This document shows, one piece after another, positions 27,062-35,890 of a stretch of 64,000 nucleotides of DNA. How positions within the stretch are numbered: position 1 is the first letter of the stretch; every line of letters begins with the position of its first letter. The stretch comes from SAR86 cluster bacterium. GTDB taxonomy: Bacteria; Pseudomonadota; Gammaproteobacteria; Pseudomonadales; Pseudohongiellaceae. Where the stretch lies: positions 29,200-93,199 of the forward strand of contig NVVJ01000008.1 in the NCBI GenBank assembly GCA_002402175.1, read 5' to 3'. The translations under genes and the position numbers were made by a program. A model generated the notes under the pieces. The model did no database searches. It had not been told where the DNA came from and saw only the letters and a list, made by a program, of their open reading frames with translations.

Positions 27062-28768
27062 ATGAGTAAATTGTACCGCTTGGGAATAGCTTTTATAGCA
27101 ACTGTTCTTTCAACAGTAGCCTTTGCTTTGCCAGATAGAATTGGCGATTTTGGATTGCTGGACAGCGATGGTGACTTTCATCAGCTGAGCCGTTATCGCA
27201 ACTTTGAAGCTATAGTATTGATGTCTTTCGATAATAGCTGTGCATCTACCGATTCAGCGATCGCTGGCTTCCAGTCCATGCAGGCTCAATGGGCTGAAAA
27301 AGGTATAGGCTTTGCCTTGATCAACTCCTCCAGTGAAGCTGACGTTGAAGTTATTCGCTCAGCAAAGGCGGCGCGCGGATTCGACCTTCCCTTACTACTC
27401 GATGACGGACAACTGGTTTCTGAGACATTGCAATTGACAAAAGCTGGCGAGATAGCAATTCTCGATCCAGAGCGATTGACTCTTTTGTATCGCGGCCCCG
27501 TAGCAAATGCTGCCGAAACCCTGTCTGGTGAAATTGCTGGCACTATAAATGGTACAACCGTGGTTGACGCAGTAGGTTGCGACCTGAACTTTCCTGCCAA
27601 GGAACTTCATGCCAGTGCTGTGCCTGACTACACGACTGACATTGCGCCAATTGTTGCCGAACAGTGCGCCACCTGCCACCGAGAAGGTGGAATTGGACCA
27701 TTCGCCATGGATAGCCACCTGATGCTTCAGGGCTGGTCGCCAATGATTCGCGAAGTTCTATTAACTAAGCGTATGCCGCCTACACAGGTTGATCCTAATA
27801 TTGGCCATTTTAGCAATGCGCGGTATATGTCTGATGACGACATGCAGACACTTGTTCACTGGATTGATGCTGGAGCCCCTCGTGGCGCCGGAGCTGTAGA
27901 TCCTCTGACTGAGCTAGAGATGCCTAACTGGAAAGAGTGGACTCTTGGTGAGCCTGACTACATCGTAATAGCACCGAAGATGGAAATTCCAGCAACCGGT
28001 GTAATGGACTACATTGATATCGATGTGGAGCTGCCTTTTACTGAAGACAAATGGGTGAAAGCAGTTCAATTCATCCCTGGTGATGAATCTGTTCTTCATC
28101 ACTTGCTGGCTTATGTAACCGCCCCGTCTGAAAATTTTGACGGAGGCGAAGCAAACACCGCATCTGTTGCTCGTCGTTTTCTAGAAGGTTATGCACCAGG
28201 CAAAGTAGATGCCATGACATTCCCTGAAGAAACAGGCGTATATATTCCTGAAGGTCATAAACTGTCTATGCAGTTTCACTTCACTACTAATGGCAAGGCC
28301 ACTACTGACGAAACTGTTATTGGGCTGTATATGCACGATGAGCCGCCTAAATACGAAAACTTCACTCGTTCAGTCGCTTCAAACTTCAAGATTCCAGCTT
28401 ACGATCAGGATTATGAGTCGTCTGCTGCGTACGTCTTCGACGAAGACGTAGTGGTTACTGGTTTGCGTGCTCATATGCATTTTCGCGGCAAGGACATGAA
28501 GTTTTCTGTAGAGAACGCTGACGGCTCCATGACTGATCTGCTTAGCGTGCCAAACTACAGTTACGCCTGGCAGCCAACTTACGCACTTGAAGAGCCAATG
28601 CTGGTTAAAGCGGGAACCAAGGTTCACGTCACCGGTGCTTTTGATAACTCCGAATTCAATCCGGCAAACCCTGATCCAAGTCAGGAGCTAACCTTCGGCT
28701 TACAAAGCTGGGATGAAATGTTTATCGGCTATTGGACATATCACGCTGCCGCACCGTCTAACCCCTAG
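27062..28768 (+). CDS. Secreted thioredoxin-like/cytochrome c/copper monooxygenase fusion, copy 2
   Basis: Exported protein of 568 residues with a signal peptide ending AFALPD; GGAG lies eight bases upstream. It has the same architecture as copy 1: a thioredoxin-like domain with a single Cys (NSCAS) instead of CxxC, haem motif C202-AT-C205-H206, and a PHM/DBH-like copper domain with His346-His347, His406, His471-x-His473 and Met553. The linker blocks EGGIxPFAM and GWSPMIRE are almost the same in both copies, so they are paralogues, yet they stand on opposite strands about 5 kb apart. A strong terminator follows. Confidence 0.87.
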   Translation: MSKLYRLGIAFIATVLSTVAFALPDRIGDFGLLDSDGDFHQLSRYRNFEAIVLMSFDNSCASTDSAIAGFQSMQAQWAEKGIGFALINSSSEADVEVIRSAKAARGFDLPLLLDDGQLVSETLQLTKAGEIAILDPERLTLLYRGPVANAAETLSGEIAGTINGTTVVDAVGCDLNFPAKELHASAVPDYTTDIAPIVAEQCATCHREGGIGPFAMDSHLMLQGWSPMIREVLLTKRMPPTQVDPNIGHFSNARYMSDDDMQTLVHWIDAGAPRGAGAVDPLTELEMPNWKEWTLGEPDYIVIAPKMEIPATGVMDYIDIDVELPFTEDKWVKAVQFIPGDESVLHHLLAYVTAPSENFDGGEANTASVARRFLEGYAPGKVDAMTFPEETGVYIPEGHKLSMQFHFTTNGKATTDETVIGLYMHDEPPKYENFTRSVASNFKIPAYDQDYESSAAYVFDEDVVVTGLRAHMHFRGKDMKFSVENADGSMTDLLSVPNYSYAWQPTYALEEPMLVKAGTKVHVTGAFDNSEFNPANPDPSQELTFGLQSWDEMFIGYWTYHAAAPSNP

Positions 28769-28791
28769 GGTTTAGCGTAAAGGTAGTTCTA

Positions 28792-28821
28792 AAAAGCACT
28801 CTTAACAGGGTGCTTTTTTTT
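28792..28821 (+). terminator. Rho-independent terminator of monooxygenase copy 2
   Basis: Stem AAGCACTC / GGGTGCTT with loop TTAACA, followed by a run of T residues; it starts about 25 bases after the stop codon. Confidence 0.85.
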
Positions 28822-28897
28822 GCCTGTAGATTTTGTCTCTTGGCGTTCGTTTTCGCGATTAGTGACGGTGTTATTCCTCGCTCATGAGCCTTCGGCT

Positions 28898-29260
28898 CTA
28901 ACCCTGAGATATCCCTACGAAATAATTAATTCAGTGAACTAGACTTAATAAAGTGTACGTATTACACAATACTTAATGGGAACTGCGAGCGCTGGGTTAG
29001 GGGACCCTGACCTAGTGCGTTCTCTCAGCAATTACATAAGTCAGCAGGGAATGACTTGTAGATAGTTGATGCGTGTATCGGGGATTGGGAAGGGGTACTG
29101 TTTTTTCGTTCCATTGGGCCATCCCTGGCCCTCCCGCGCTCCATCCCTGGGCGCTAGTCACTACAAAACAGCACCCCTTCCCAATCCCCTGTCAAATTCA
29201 GTACTCTTTTCAACAGCAGATCTTTCTGCATTACTCGTGGGGATATCTCAGATTCTAACC
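28898..29260. mobile_element. Palindromic MITE-like element, copy B (both ends present)
   Basis: Non-coding element of about 360 bases with terminal inverted repeats: CTGAGATATCCCTACGA at the left and TCGTGGGGATATCTCAG at the right. Inside are 25-base arms at 29080-29104 and 29165-29189, differing at one base, around a GC-rich core with CCATCCCTGG twice. It matches copy A (11503-11984) in opposite orientation. At 28999-29008 it has only AGGGGACCCT where A has the 175-base insert. The right end stops about ten bases before the trpEG stop codon, so it may also form part of that transcript's end. Confidence 0.78.
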
Positions 29261-29268
29261 TTTTAATC

Positions 29269-31464
29269 CTACCCCAGTTGATTTGTTGATTTCAGCTTCG
29301 CAATGTTTTTCACTACATTCTGAATTAAACGATGCCCGCTTTGATTCTCCAGACTCATAATGGATTCGGGATGAAATTGCACAGCCGTAACTGGCAAACT
29401 ATTATGCTCAACCGCCATCACATTACCGTCTTCGGTTCTTGCTGTTACAGTCAGACAGTCGGGCACGCTTTTAGCCACAAGCGAATGGTATCGACCTGCT
29501 GAAAATTCTTTGGCAATTCCTGCAAACATTTCACTACCTTCATGCTTAACCTGTGATTGTTTGCCATGCATGGGATATCCAAGTTCAGTTAATTCACCAC
29601 CAAAGTATTCGACTATACCCTGCAAGCCAAGGCAAACTCCAAAAACAGGAATATCATTGCTTATCGCCAGTTCGATTGTAGCGTTCATATCAAAATGCAT
29701 TGGAGTAGACGGACCCGGAGACAAAATTAACAGATCAATTTTATTAGTCTTTATATACTCACGTGCGGCTTCTGGCCGCAAAGTGTCTAACTCAACTCCG
29801 CATTGCCTGAAATAAGATGCAAGGTTATGCACAAAAGAATCCTGGTGATCCACCATCAAAGCTCTTATGCCCTGCCCGCTATCACTGATAAAGGCATCAG
29901 CATTGTTTCCTTTTCTTAGCTGAGTATGGCCACGAACCGCATCAACCAATGCGGAAGCTTTAAGCCTCGTTTCTTTCTCCTCTTCTACTGGATCTGAGTC
30001 AACCAGCAAGGTGGCTCCTGCCCTGATTTCGGCAATGCCGTTCTTGACGCGTATTGTTCGCAAGGTCAAACCAGTGTTGAGGTTTCCATCAAACCCTATG
30101 TGCCCAATAGCACCCCCGTACCAGTGCCTGGGGGATTTTTCGTTCTGTTCGATGTATTGCATTGCTGCCAGTTTTGGCGCCCCGGTGACTGTTACCGCCC
30201 ATGTGTGTGCCAGGAAACCATCCAGAGCGTCCAGCTCCTTCTTTAAGATTCCCTTTACGTGATCGACGGTATGAATAAGGCGGGAATACATTTCTATCTG
30301 CCTGCGCCCTACAACTCTTACAGAACCTGGCTCACAAACACGTGACTTGTCGTTGCGATCAACATCGGTGCACATCGATAGTTCTGACTCATCCTTGTCT
30401 GAATTCAAAAGGGTTTTAATCTGCTTCGCATCACCGATGGCATCTTCGCCTCGTTTGATCGTTCCCGATATCGGACAGGTTTCAATTTGATTGCCATCGA
30501 CTCGAACGAACATTTCCGGCGATGCCGCGACCAAGTATTCCTGCTCCCCTAAATTCATTAGCGCGCCGTAAGGTGATGGATTGCTTTCTTTGAGTCGTTG
30601 AAACACCGTGGCAGGGCTGTCCAGGCAGGGCTCATAAAACACCTGGCCTGGAACCACTTCAAACAAATCACCTCGATGAAAATACTCTAATGCCCGTTCT
30701 ACCTGTTCTACAAATTCACCTTCGGTGTGATCACATGATTTCTCGACTTTTGTGGCTGGCACATAAGGACATTCAGGACCGGCACGTCTAAAGCCACCAG
30801 TGGTTTCAGAAAACTTGTCTGAATTCCATCCCCGACAGACAAACTCATAGTTATAGCGAATCGTCTTACCGGTTCTGTGATCCGCAACAATAATTTGATC
30901 AGGTAGGTACAGCACTAAATCTCTGTCGTTTACATCGCGGACTTGGTGGCGAGTCACGTCCTCAAATTGGTAAGTCAAGTCATAGCCGAACGCACCAAAC
31001 AATCCAAGATAGGGATCACTCGAACTGGAAAAACAGGCAACAATGGTTCTAAGAACTGTGAAAATACTCGCCCTTCGACTGCGCAATTCTTCGGTAAATT
31101 CCTCACTCGCCGAGATAATAGACAGGTTGATAGCTTGCTGATCTGCATTGATTTGTTCAACCGCATCACAAGTCTGCAAGGCTCGATAAATTTCCGGCAG
31201 CAGAATCTCACCACGAATATTTAGAGCTTTGATCTCCAGGCTCTTGCCTCTACCAATAAACTGAAGAGGAGGATTCACAAAGCCAATATCCCAGCGCGTA
31301 TATCTTCCAGGAAATTCGAAGCTAGATGCCAATAACACACCCGGGGAAGAATCCAGCGAAGCGGCAAGCTGACTCACGGCCACCTTGTAATCTACCTGCA
31401 TAGCAGAACGCCGCACCTTAATACCGCTGGCGCATTTATATTGAATTTGAGTATTTGTATGCAT
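29269..31464 (-). CDS. trpEG: Anthranilate synthase, fused TrpE-TrpG
   Basis: Single-chain anthranilate synthase of about 731 residues, making anthranilate from chorismate and glutamine, the first step of tryptophan synthesis. Residues to about 510 are the TrpE part (SPEMFVRVDG, CPISGTIKRGED, DVDRNDKSRVCEP, GAPKLAAMQ, RAGATLLVDSDP). From about 535 a class-I glutamine amidotransferase follows, with Cys611 in GVCLGLQG and His698/Glu700 in QFHPES. This fusion is typical of rhizobia and also found in other proteobacteria. The first two codons are GTG ATG; the ATG at 31464 has GAGG eight bases upstream. No other trp genes are adjacent. A leader peptide gene precedes it. Confidence 0.95.
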   Translation of the reverse strand: MHTNTQIQYKCASGIKVRRSAMQVDYKVAVSQLAASLDSSPGVLLASSFEFPGRYTRWDIGFVNPPLQFIGRGKSLEIKALNIRGEILLPEIYRALQTCDAVEQINADQQAINLSIISASEEFTEELRSRRASIFTVLRTIVACFSSSSDPYLGLFGAFGYDLTYQFEDVTRHQVRDVNDRDLVLYLPDQIIVADHRTGKTIRYNYEFVCRGWNSDKFSETTGGFRRAGPECPYVPATKVEKSCDHTEGEFVEQVERALEYFHRGDLFEVVPGQVFYEPCLDSPATVFQRLKESNPSPYGALMNLGEQEYLVAASPEMFVRVDGNQIETCPISGTIKRGEDAIGDAKQIKTLLNSDKDESELSMCTDVDRNDKSRVCEPGSVRVVGRRQIEMYSRLIHTVDHVKGILKKELDALDGFLAHTWAVTVTGAPKLAAMQYIEQNEKSPRHWYGGAIGHIGFDGNLNTGLTLRTIRVKNGIAEIRAGATLLVDSDPVEEEKETRLKASALVDAVRGHTQLRKGNNADAFISDSGQGIRALMVDHQDSFVHNLASYFRQCGVELDTLRPEAAREYIKTNKIDLLILSPGPSTPMHFDMNATIELAISNDIPVFGVCLGLQGIVEYFGGELTELGYPMHGKQSQVKHEGSEMFAGIAKEFSAGRYHSLVAKSVPDCLTVTARTEDGNVMAVEHNSLPVTAVQFHPESIMSLENQSGHRLIQNVVKNIAKLKSTNQLG

Positions 31465-31530
31465 CACCTAAACCTCATAACCTGTGACTGGCTAGAGTTA
31501 TGGTGAAAAATGATTTTTTTGGGAACAATA

Positions 31531-31605
31531 GACCACCACAACCCTGGGCGGCCAAAGAAGATAACTAGAACTGTTTCTCCTGGCAACCCGCGTATTCTGG
31601 CCACC
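31531..31605 (-). promoter_or_regulatory. Candidate trp attenuator: competing stems downstream of the leader Trp codons
   Basis: On the minus strand GGTGGCC (31599-31605), which overlaps the two Trp codons, can pair with GGCCGCC (31547-31553). The same GGCCGCC can instead pair with GGTGGTC (31531-31537). These are mutually exclusive stems of the kind used in transcription attenuation. The T-run after the last stem is poor, so which state terminates is not settled. Confidence 0.5.
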
Positions 31606-31627
31606 AAAAGTAAAATCGTGTATTCAT
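31565..31627 (-). CDS. trpL: trp leader peptide with tandem Trp codons
   Basis: A 20-codon open frame, MNTRFYFWWPEYAGCQEKQF then TAG, about 100 bases upstream of trpEG on the same strand. Its two adjacent TGG codons (31601-31606) lie inside a stem-forming segment, the hallmark of ribosome-mediated attenuation. It has no SD, but a promoter-like sequence ends only nine bases before the ATG, so the message may begin at or within a few bases of the start codon, as known for trpL of Sinorhizobium meliloti. Confidence 0.65.
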   Translation of the reverse strand: MNTRFYFWWPEYAGCQEKQF

Positions 31628-31636
31628 AGGAGCGCG

Positions 31637-31665
31637 ATAATGCGCCTCGCAGATTATGAAGTCAA
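31637..31665 (-). promoter_or_regulatory. Sigma-70-type promoter of trpL-trpEG
   Basis: On the minus strand TTGACT (31660-31665), a 17-base spacer, and CATTAT (31637-31642). The -35 box matches the consensus at five of six bases and the -10 box at four of six; spacing is optimal. Confidence 0.6.
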
Positions 31666-31720
31666 TAAAATTATACCCACATGCCACTGGCGGTGTGGGT
31701 ATAAATGAACCCAGATAAAC

Positions 31721-33376
31721 CTACAACCCTTCAGTTATCACAGGAAGAATGATTGCCGAAGGATGCTGAGCATCGAAATAAATGGTATTAGTGGCAATCT
31801 GAGCCGGCGTATCAAGATCATCCAGCGCCGCGCCATTGTTGGGATTTACTGCAAAGCGAGGATAGTTGCTTGAAGTGATATGAATCCCTATCTTGTGACC
31901 TTTCTCAAAAGTTTGCGCCGTACTCCACATATTAATTTTTAGCTTTTCAATAGAGCCAGGTGTCATTAATTTAACATCCGAAGCTTCCTGCCCGTCTCTG
32001 AAGCGAGCACGAATAGGATAATCCAGAATCAGTGCTTCATAACCATCTGGATAAATATCAACAAGCTTAACCACGAAGTCTGTATCAAGCACATCGGTTG
32101 AAACATAAAGCTCCATATCGATATGCCCCGCCACAACAACATCTTTCTCAAGGGCAGGCGTCATAAATCTCAAATAGTCCTGACGCTCACCTATTTCTCG
32201 TTGGTCTCTAGGCCCAACATCGGCGCCAAGATTCTGTCCGCCAACAGTGCCTACAGGATTCTCAGGATCAAATTTATAGCTAATAGAAGCAGAGTCGCGA
32301 GTAGGAGCGGCGGTATCTATAGACATTGATGGCTGCAGGTAAAATTTGGTTTTCTCGCTTTGCGGCGGCCATACTTCGGCATTGATAAGCCGGTTCTTTG
32401 TACTTACATTACCTTTTCGCGCGGAGGCCATCATATAATAACTTACGGCAGGCTCATCCATGATGCCGTTGTCTTCATTTTTAAGCCAATATGCCCACCA
32501 GCGTAGTTGTTGCTCAATATCTCCATATATAACTCCACTGCCCGGGTAAGTTAAATCTCCCTGCAACACCCCGTGCCCAAAAGCACCCATGTACAGTTTC
32601 TGCTTACCTCGTGCCGCCTCATTACCTTCAGATTGCAGGTACATGAAATTGCTGATTGATCCCTCTGCATAAATATCATGCCAGCCACCAACATTGTAAA
32701 CTGGAATTTCTACGTTCTCACGGTGAAACAGAAAATCTGTATCGCGCCAACCCTGGTCTAGTACGGCTCTTGCCTTATATGCTGCTATTCGTTCCTCGCT
32801 AATTCCTTGTCCGCGCAACCATCCACCCGAATGACTTTCCTTAAATACACCTCCCAAAAAGCGCGAACGATAAAACAAACTATCAGGAGCGACTGTTATA
32901 TAAGCTGCCGTTAAGTGCGGCGGCGCGGAGGCGGCGGCAAGATTGGAGGTTATACCTGGGGCTGATGTGCCAAATATACCTGTTTTGCCATTGCTAAAAC
33001 TCTGTGCGACGATCCATTCAACCGTGTCATAGCCATCCTCCATGTCGACCTCGAACGGCTGGTCAACACCCTCAGATTCATACCGTCCTCTTACATCTTG
33101 AGAAACCAGCACATAGCCATTTTCGTTGTATATTTGCGCACTTCTATCAGCACTATTTTTATTGTATGGCGTTCGAGTAACAACCACTGGCCAGGGACCA
33201 TCGCCTTCAGGTAAGTAGATATTAGTTGCCAGCTTCACATCATCGCGCATGGGCACCATAACTACTTGCTTGTTCTCTTCTTGCGCTAAAGAAATCTGCG
33301 CAAAAATCAAAGCGGAAATCACTACACAAACATAGCTTAGGAAACCAGGTCTCCAGACTTTAGATAGATTTTTCAT
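31721..33376 (-). CDS. Secreted CocE/NonD-family hydrolase (X-Pro dipeptidyl-peptidase-like)
   Basis: Exported serine hydrolase of 551 residues with a signal peptide ending SLAQEE and AAGGAG upstream of the ATG. The alpha/beta-hydrolase part has the oxyanion region DVRGRYESEG and nucleophile Ser138 in GTSAPG; the C-terminal jelly-roll domain of X-Pro dipeptidyl-peptidase/cocaine-esterase proteins follows (about 360-551, with KGHKIGIHITSSNYPRF). Members cleave X-Pro peptides, esters or beta-lactam amides; substrate not assignable. A 10-base palindrome AGAGTACTCT lies about 40 bases upstream of the start. Confidence 0.9.
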   Translation of the reverse strand: MKNLSKVWRPGFLSYVCVVISALIFAQISLAQEENKQVVMVPMRDDVKLATNIYLPEGDGPWPVVVTRTPYNKNSADRSAQIYNENGYVLVSQDVRGRYESEGVDQPFEVDMEDGYDTVEWIVAQSFSNGKTGIFGTSAPGITSNLAAASAPPHLTAAYITVAPDSLFYRSRFLGGVFKESHSGGWLRGQGISEERIAAYKARAVLDQGWRDTDFLFHRENVEIPVYNVGGWHDIYAEGSISNFMYLQSEGNEAARGKQKLYMGAFGHGVLQGDLTYPGSGVIYGDIEQQLRWWAYWLKNEDNGIMDEPAVSYYMMASARKGNVSTKNRLINAEVWPPQSEKTKFYLQPSMSIDTAAPTRDSASISYKFDPENPVGTVGGQNLGADVGPRDQREIGERQDYLRFMTPALEKDVVVAGHIDMELYVSTDVLDTDFVVKLVDIYPDGYEALILDYPIRARFRDGQEASDVKLMTPGSIEKLKINMWSTAQTFEKGHKIGIHITSSNYPRFAVNPNNGAALDDLDTPAQIATNTIYFDAQHPSAIILPVITEGL

Positions 33377-33414
33377 TGCTAGCTCTCCTTATAGAATACT
33401 CAGACAATAACATA

Positions 33415-33424
33415 AGAGTACTCT
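33415..33424. promoter_or_regulatory. Short palindrome upstream of the CocE-like gene
   Basis: AGAGTACTCT is a perfect 10-base palindrome about 40 bases before the CocE-like start. It resembles GAGTATACTC at 25306-25315. It may be an operator but short palindromes occur by chance. Confidence 0.25.
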
Positions 33425-33534
33425 ACTCATTGATATAAAATATATGCCTGCGTATACAGACAAATCACTACGAATATATAATCCCGCCCCGCTCGAAGCT
33501 TTCGCGATTCTCGCCAATTTTTCCGCTCTTGAAA

Positions 33535-35004
33535 TTAAAAAGTCGGATACATAGCATTCGCTAGTTGCAACATTTCCTCTTGATCGGCTGGCAGTATAAA
33601 ACCCGCCTCTACGGCTACGATAAGTGCAGCCTCAAACTCGGCGATATACTGTTCCTTTCCTCCCGGATAAAGCTGCAATAGTTTATCTTCACTGAAAACT
33701 TCGGTGATTCCCGTGAGTCGCGCTATCGCACTTCCCTCATTACCAAGCCCAGAAAGTATTGCAGTGGGCGTGTCTACCCAGGGAGTTCTAACTCCACCTT
33801 TTGCATTGCCATTATCATCAATATCGATAGCAGGCATTTCGCCAGAATCATTTGAGAGGATCAATTGTATCGGCATAGCACGAGGGGGCTCGACACCATG
33901 TCGCATCCATTCATTGAGATGATAAAGCGCACTCATTACCACCAGGTGATGCTGAGGGCCGGAGTTAATAGGCTTACTTAATTGCATCTGAGGGATTGAT
34001 GTCATGTTATACATTTGTGCTAATGCCTGGATAGGAGTAGTGCCGCTATCGCTGCCATTAACAATAAAGATATAGGTATCAGCATGGGATGCCCCAGCAA
34101 CTTCCCAGGTACGAAGTTGGCTACTGTCCTCCTGACGTGCGCGAAAATAGGGCGCTAACCCAGTGCTTAGAAGATCAGTTTCAGTAATCACATTAATTAT
34201 TGGTGCTCGTAAGTTGTCACGATACTTAACAGCATCAAGATCAGGGTTCTCATTAAACATGCCTGAGTCACCAAGAGAGGCCGCCGTACCAAATCGTGAA
34301 TCGACGACAAAACCATCATAGATTTTTTCAATCGGGTCGATGGCATTGATATATGTAGTTAGAAATACAGCCGATTGAGATTCTCCAATTGCAATAACCT
34401 TTGAAGGAGCAAGCGATCCCATTAAGTCATTATTCGCGTAATCTTTAATGAGTTTTCCCGCCGCACTATAGATATCGTAGGAGTATGCATCACCCGGATG
34501 AATTAAAGTGCCGTAACGTTCAGGGTTAATTTTCTTTAAGGGATTTGAAACCCCCATAATGCTATAGCCATCTCCTTCGATACCTACTTTCTGAGTCGAA
34601 ACACCTACATACGCATAACCATTACGAATAATTTCACGATGCATCATTCCCCATAGTGGTGCACCATCTGCGCCTCCTGAAACATTAAACCATTCAACAA
34701 CCACTGTGCCATTAAAGTGATCTGGATCATTAGGACGAGCAACTACTAGACGAGATTTATAAGCCGCTTGGGAATCTATTTCAACTGACCAATTGCCATC
34801 GTTTGTAAGAGAGGCTGACGGCTTATATGCATTTGCATCGCCTTCGAAAAAGAACTCTTCGACGCTATAGCCAAGCTCTTCCAAATTATAATTGCCAAGA
34901 GAGATAACGGGTTCGCCGGGAATTTTTTCAAGGTTAATTGTCTGCGCGTGAGCCCCAACAGCGGTAAGGATGATGGCAATATTTATTAAATTTTTAATTT
35001 TCAT
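33535..35004 (-). CDS. Secreted alpha/beta-hydrolase-domain protein
   Basis: Exported protein of about 489 residues; the ATG at 35004 directly starts the signal peptide ending AHAQT, so a start at 35022 is less likely. The nucleophile elbow is visible as IAIGESQSA, and VVVEWFNVSGGADGAP is typical of the large alpha/beta-hydrolase-domain family found in marine proteobacteria. Probable ester or lactone hydrolase, substrate unknown. It lies 65 bases after the TetR gene on the same strand and may be its target. Confidence 0.85.
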   Translation of the reverse strand: MKIKNLINIAIILTAVGAHAQTINLEKIPGEPVISLGNYNLEELGYSVEEFFFEGDANAYKPSASLTNDGNWSVEIDSQAAYKSRLVVARPNDPDHFNGTVVVEWFNVSGGADGAPLWGMMHREIIRNGYAYVGVSTQKVGIEGDGYSIMGVSNPLKKINPERYGTLIHPGDAYSYDIYSAAGKLIKDYANNDLMGSLAPSKVIAIGESQSAVFLTTYINAIDPIEKIYDGFVVDSRFGTAASLGDSGMFNENPDLDAVKYRDNLRAPIINVITETDLLSTGLAPYFRARQEDSSQLRTWEVAGASHADTYIFIVNGSDSGTTPIQALAQMYNMTSIPQMQLSKPINSGPQHHLVVMSALYHLNEWMRHGVEPPRAMPIQLILSNDSGEMPAIDIDDNGNAKGGVRTPWVDTPTAILSGLGNEGSAIARLTGITEVFSEDKLLQLYPGGKEQYIAEFEAALIVAVEAGFILPADQEEMLQLANAMYPTF

Positions 35005-35069
35005 GGTGTTCGCTCTTATCAAAGTAAAATGGTCGTACTGTTAATCAACTACTGACCTTTCCGGTTTTT

Positions 35070-35672
35070 CTAACTCGTTTGTTCCGATAGCCGAGTGTAT
35101 AGCCCCTCTATTAACGACCTCATAAATAATTCAAATTGCATTGCGCTATCTGGCTGCATGTCGAACATTAAGCGAACATTGGGTAGCATCGATAACATTT
35201 CTTCTGTGGGTGGAGGCATAGTGCGAAAAAACATTTCTTCTTCCACAAAACCTGTAATTGACAAGCTACTTGAAGTCGCCGCTAACAAAGCTTTATCTGG
35301 TTCTAGTCCACTTTGCTGCCAAAGACTTAGCCAGCGTTCTGTCATTTGTAAAATAGAAGGAGTCCAAATTTGATAATGCCTACGAATATCTGCCACTGCC
35401 GGATGAGCATGTATGTTCTCTCGTGCCCATTGAGCCATGGACCAAAGATCCTCTTGCCAATCTCCGGTAGATGGGGGAAGCGGATGTTCACGAATAATCG
35501 AATCGATAAGTAGTGCAGCAAGGGCTGCCTTATTTTTAACATGGTGATACAGCGCCATGGGAGTGACATTCAATGCACCTGCAACAGCACGCATGGTAAA
35601 ACCTTTGACACCATTTTCGTCCGCTATGCGCAGCGCTGCCGCCGCGATAGATTGAGGGTTTACTTCAGCCAC
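35070..35672 (-). CDS. TetR/AcrR-family transcriptional regulator
   Basis: DNA-binding repressor of 200 residues. The N-terminal helix-turn-helix is clear (AALRIADENGVKGFTMRAVA...LNVTPMALYHHVKNKAALAALL, about 11-58); the C-terminal half is a ligand-binding helical domain. The start codon is GTG, supported by GGAAGG a few bases upstream. It probably controls the downstream alpha/beta-hydrolase, and possibly the divergent serine hydrolase, since candidate operators lie in the shared upstream region. Confidence 0.93.
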   Translation of the reverse strand: MAEVNPQSIAAAALRIADENGVKGFTMRAVAGALNVTPMALYHHVKNKAALAALLIDSIIREHPLPPSTGDWQEDLWSMAQWARENIHAHPAVADIRRHYQIWTPSILQMTERWLSLWQQSGLEPDKALLAATSSSLSITGFVEEEMFFRTMPPPTEEMLSMLPNVRLMFDMQPDSAMQFELFMRSLIEGLYTRLSEQTS

Positions 35673-35832
35673 AGCTTCCTTCCATTGCGTACAATATTAT
35701 TTGCGACATTAAGAGCATCCAAATAAAGATTTTTCTAACTACACCTTGCTCTCTCAATATCAAAAGATTTGGCCTGAACAACACGGGGTTTGTGATTCTT
35801 GTTAGGCCGTGGATTATCATAATATAGCCTGA

Positions 35833-35849
35833 GCTATACATTGTATAGC
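35833..35849. promoter_or_regulatory. Candidate TetR operator
   Basis: GCTATAC ATT GTATAGC, a perfect inverted repeat with 7-base arms and a 3-base centre, between the divergent tetR-family and serine hydrolase genes. Size and position fit a TetR-family operator. Confidence 0.5.
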
Positions 35850-35890
35850 AATGAATATAACCATTACCGTATCTCAAGGATAGGGATATA

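Noticed and set aside
28898..29260. CTAACC at both outer ends of element B as a target-site duplication
   Set aside because: Copy A also has GGTTA at its matching end, so the sequence is more likely part of the element.
29066..29266. Short plus-strand frames within element B
   Set aside because: They arise from the repeat sequence and have no SD or recognisable product.
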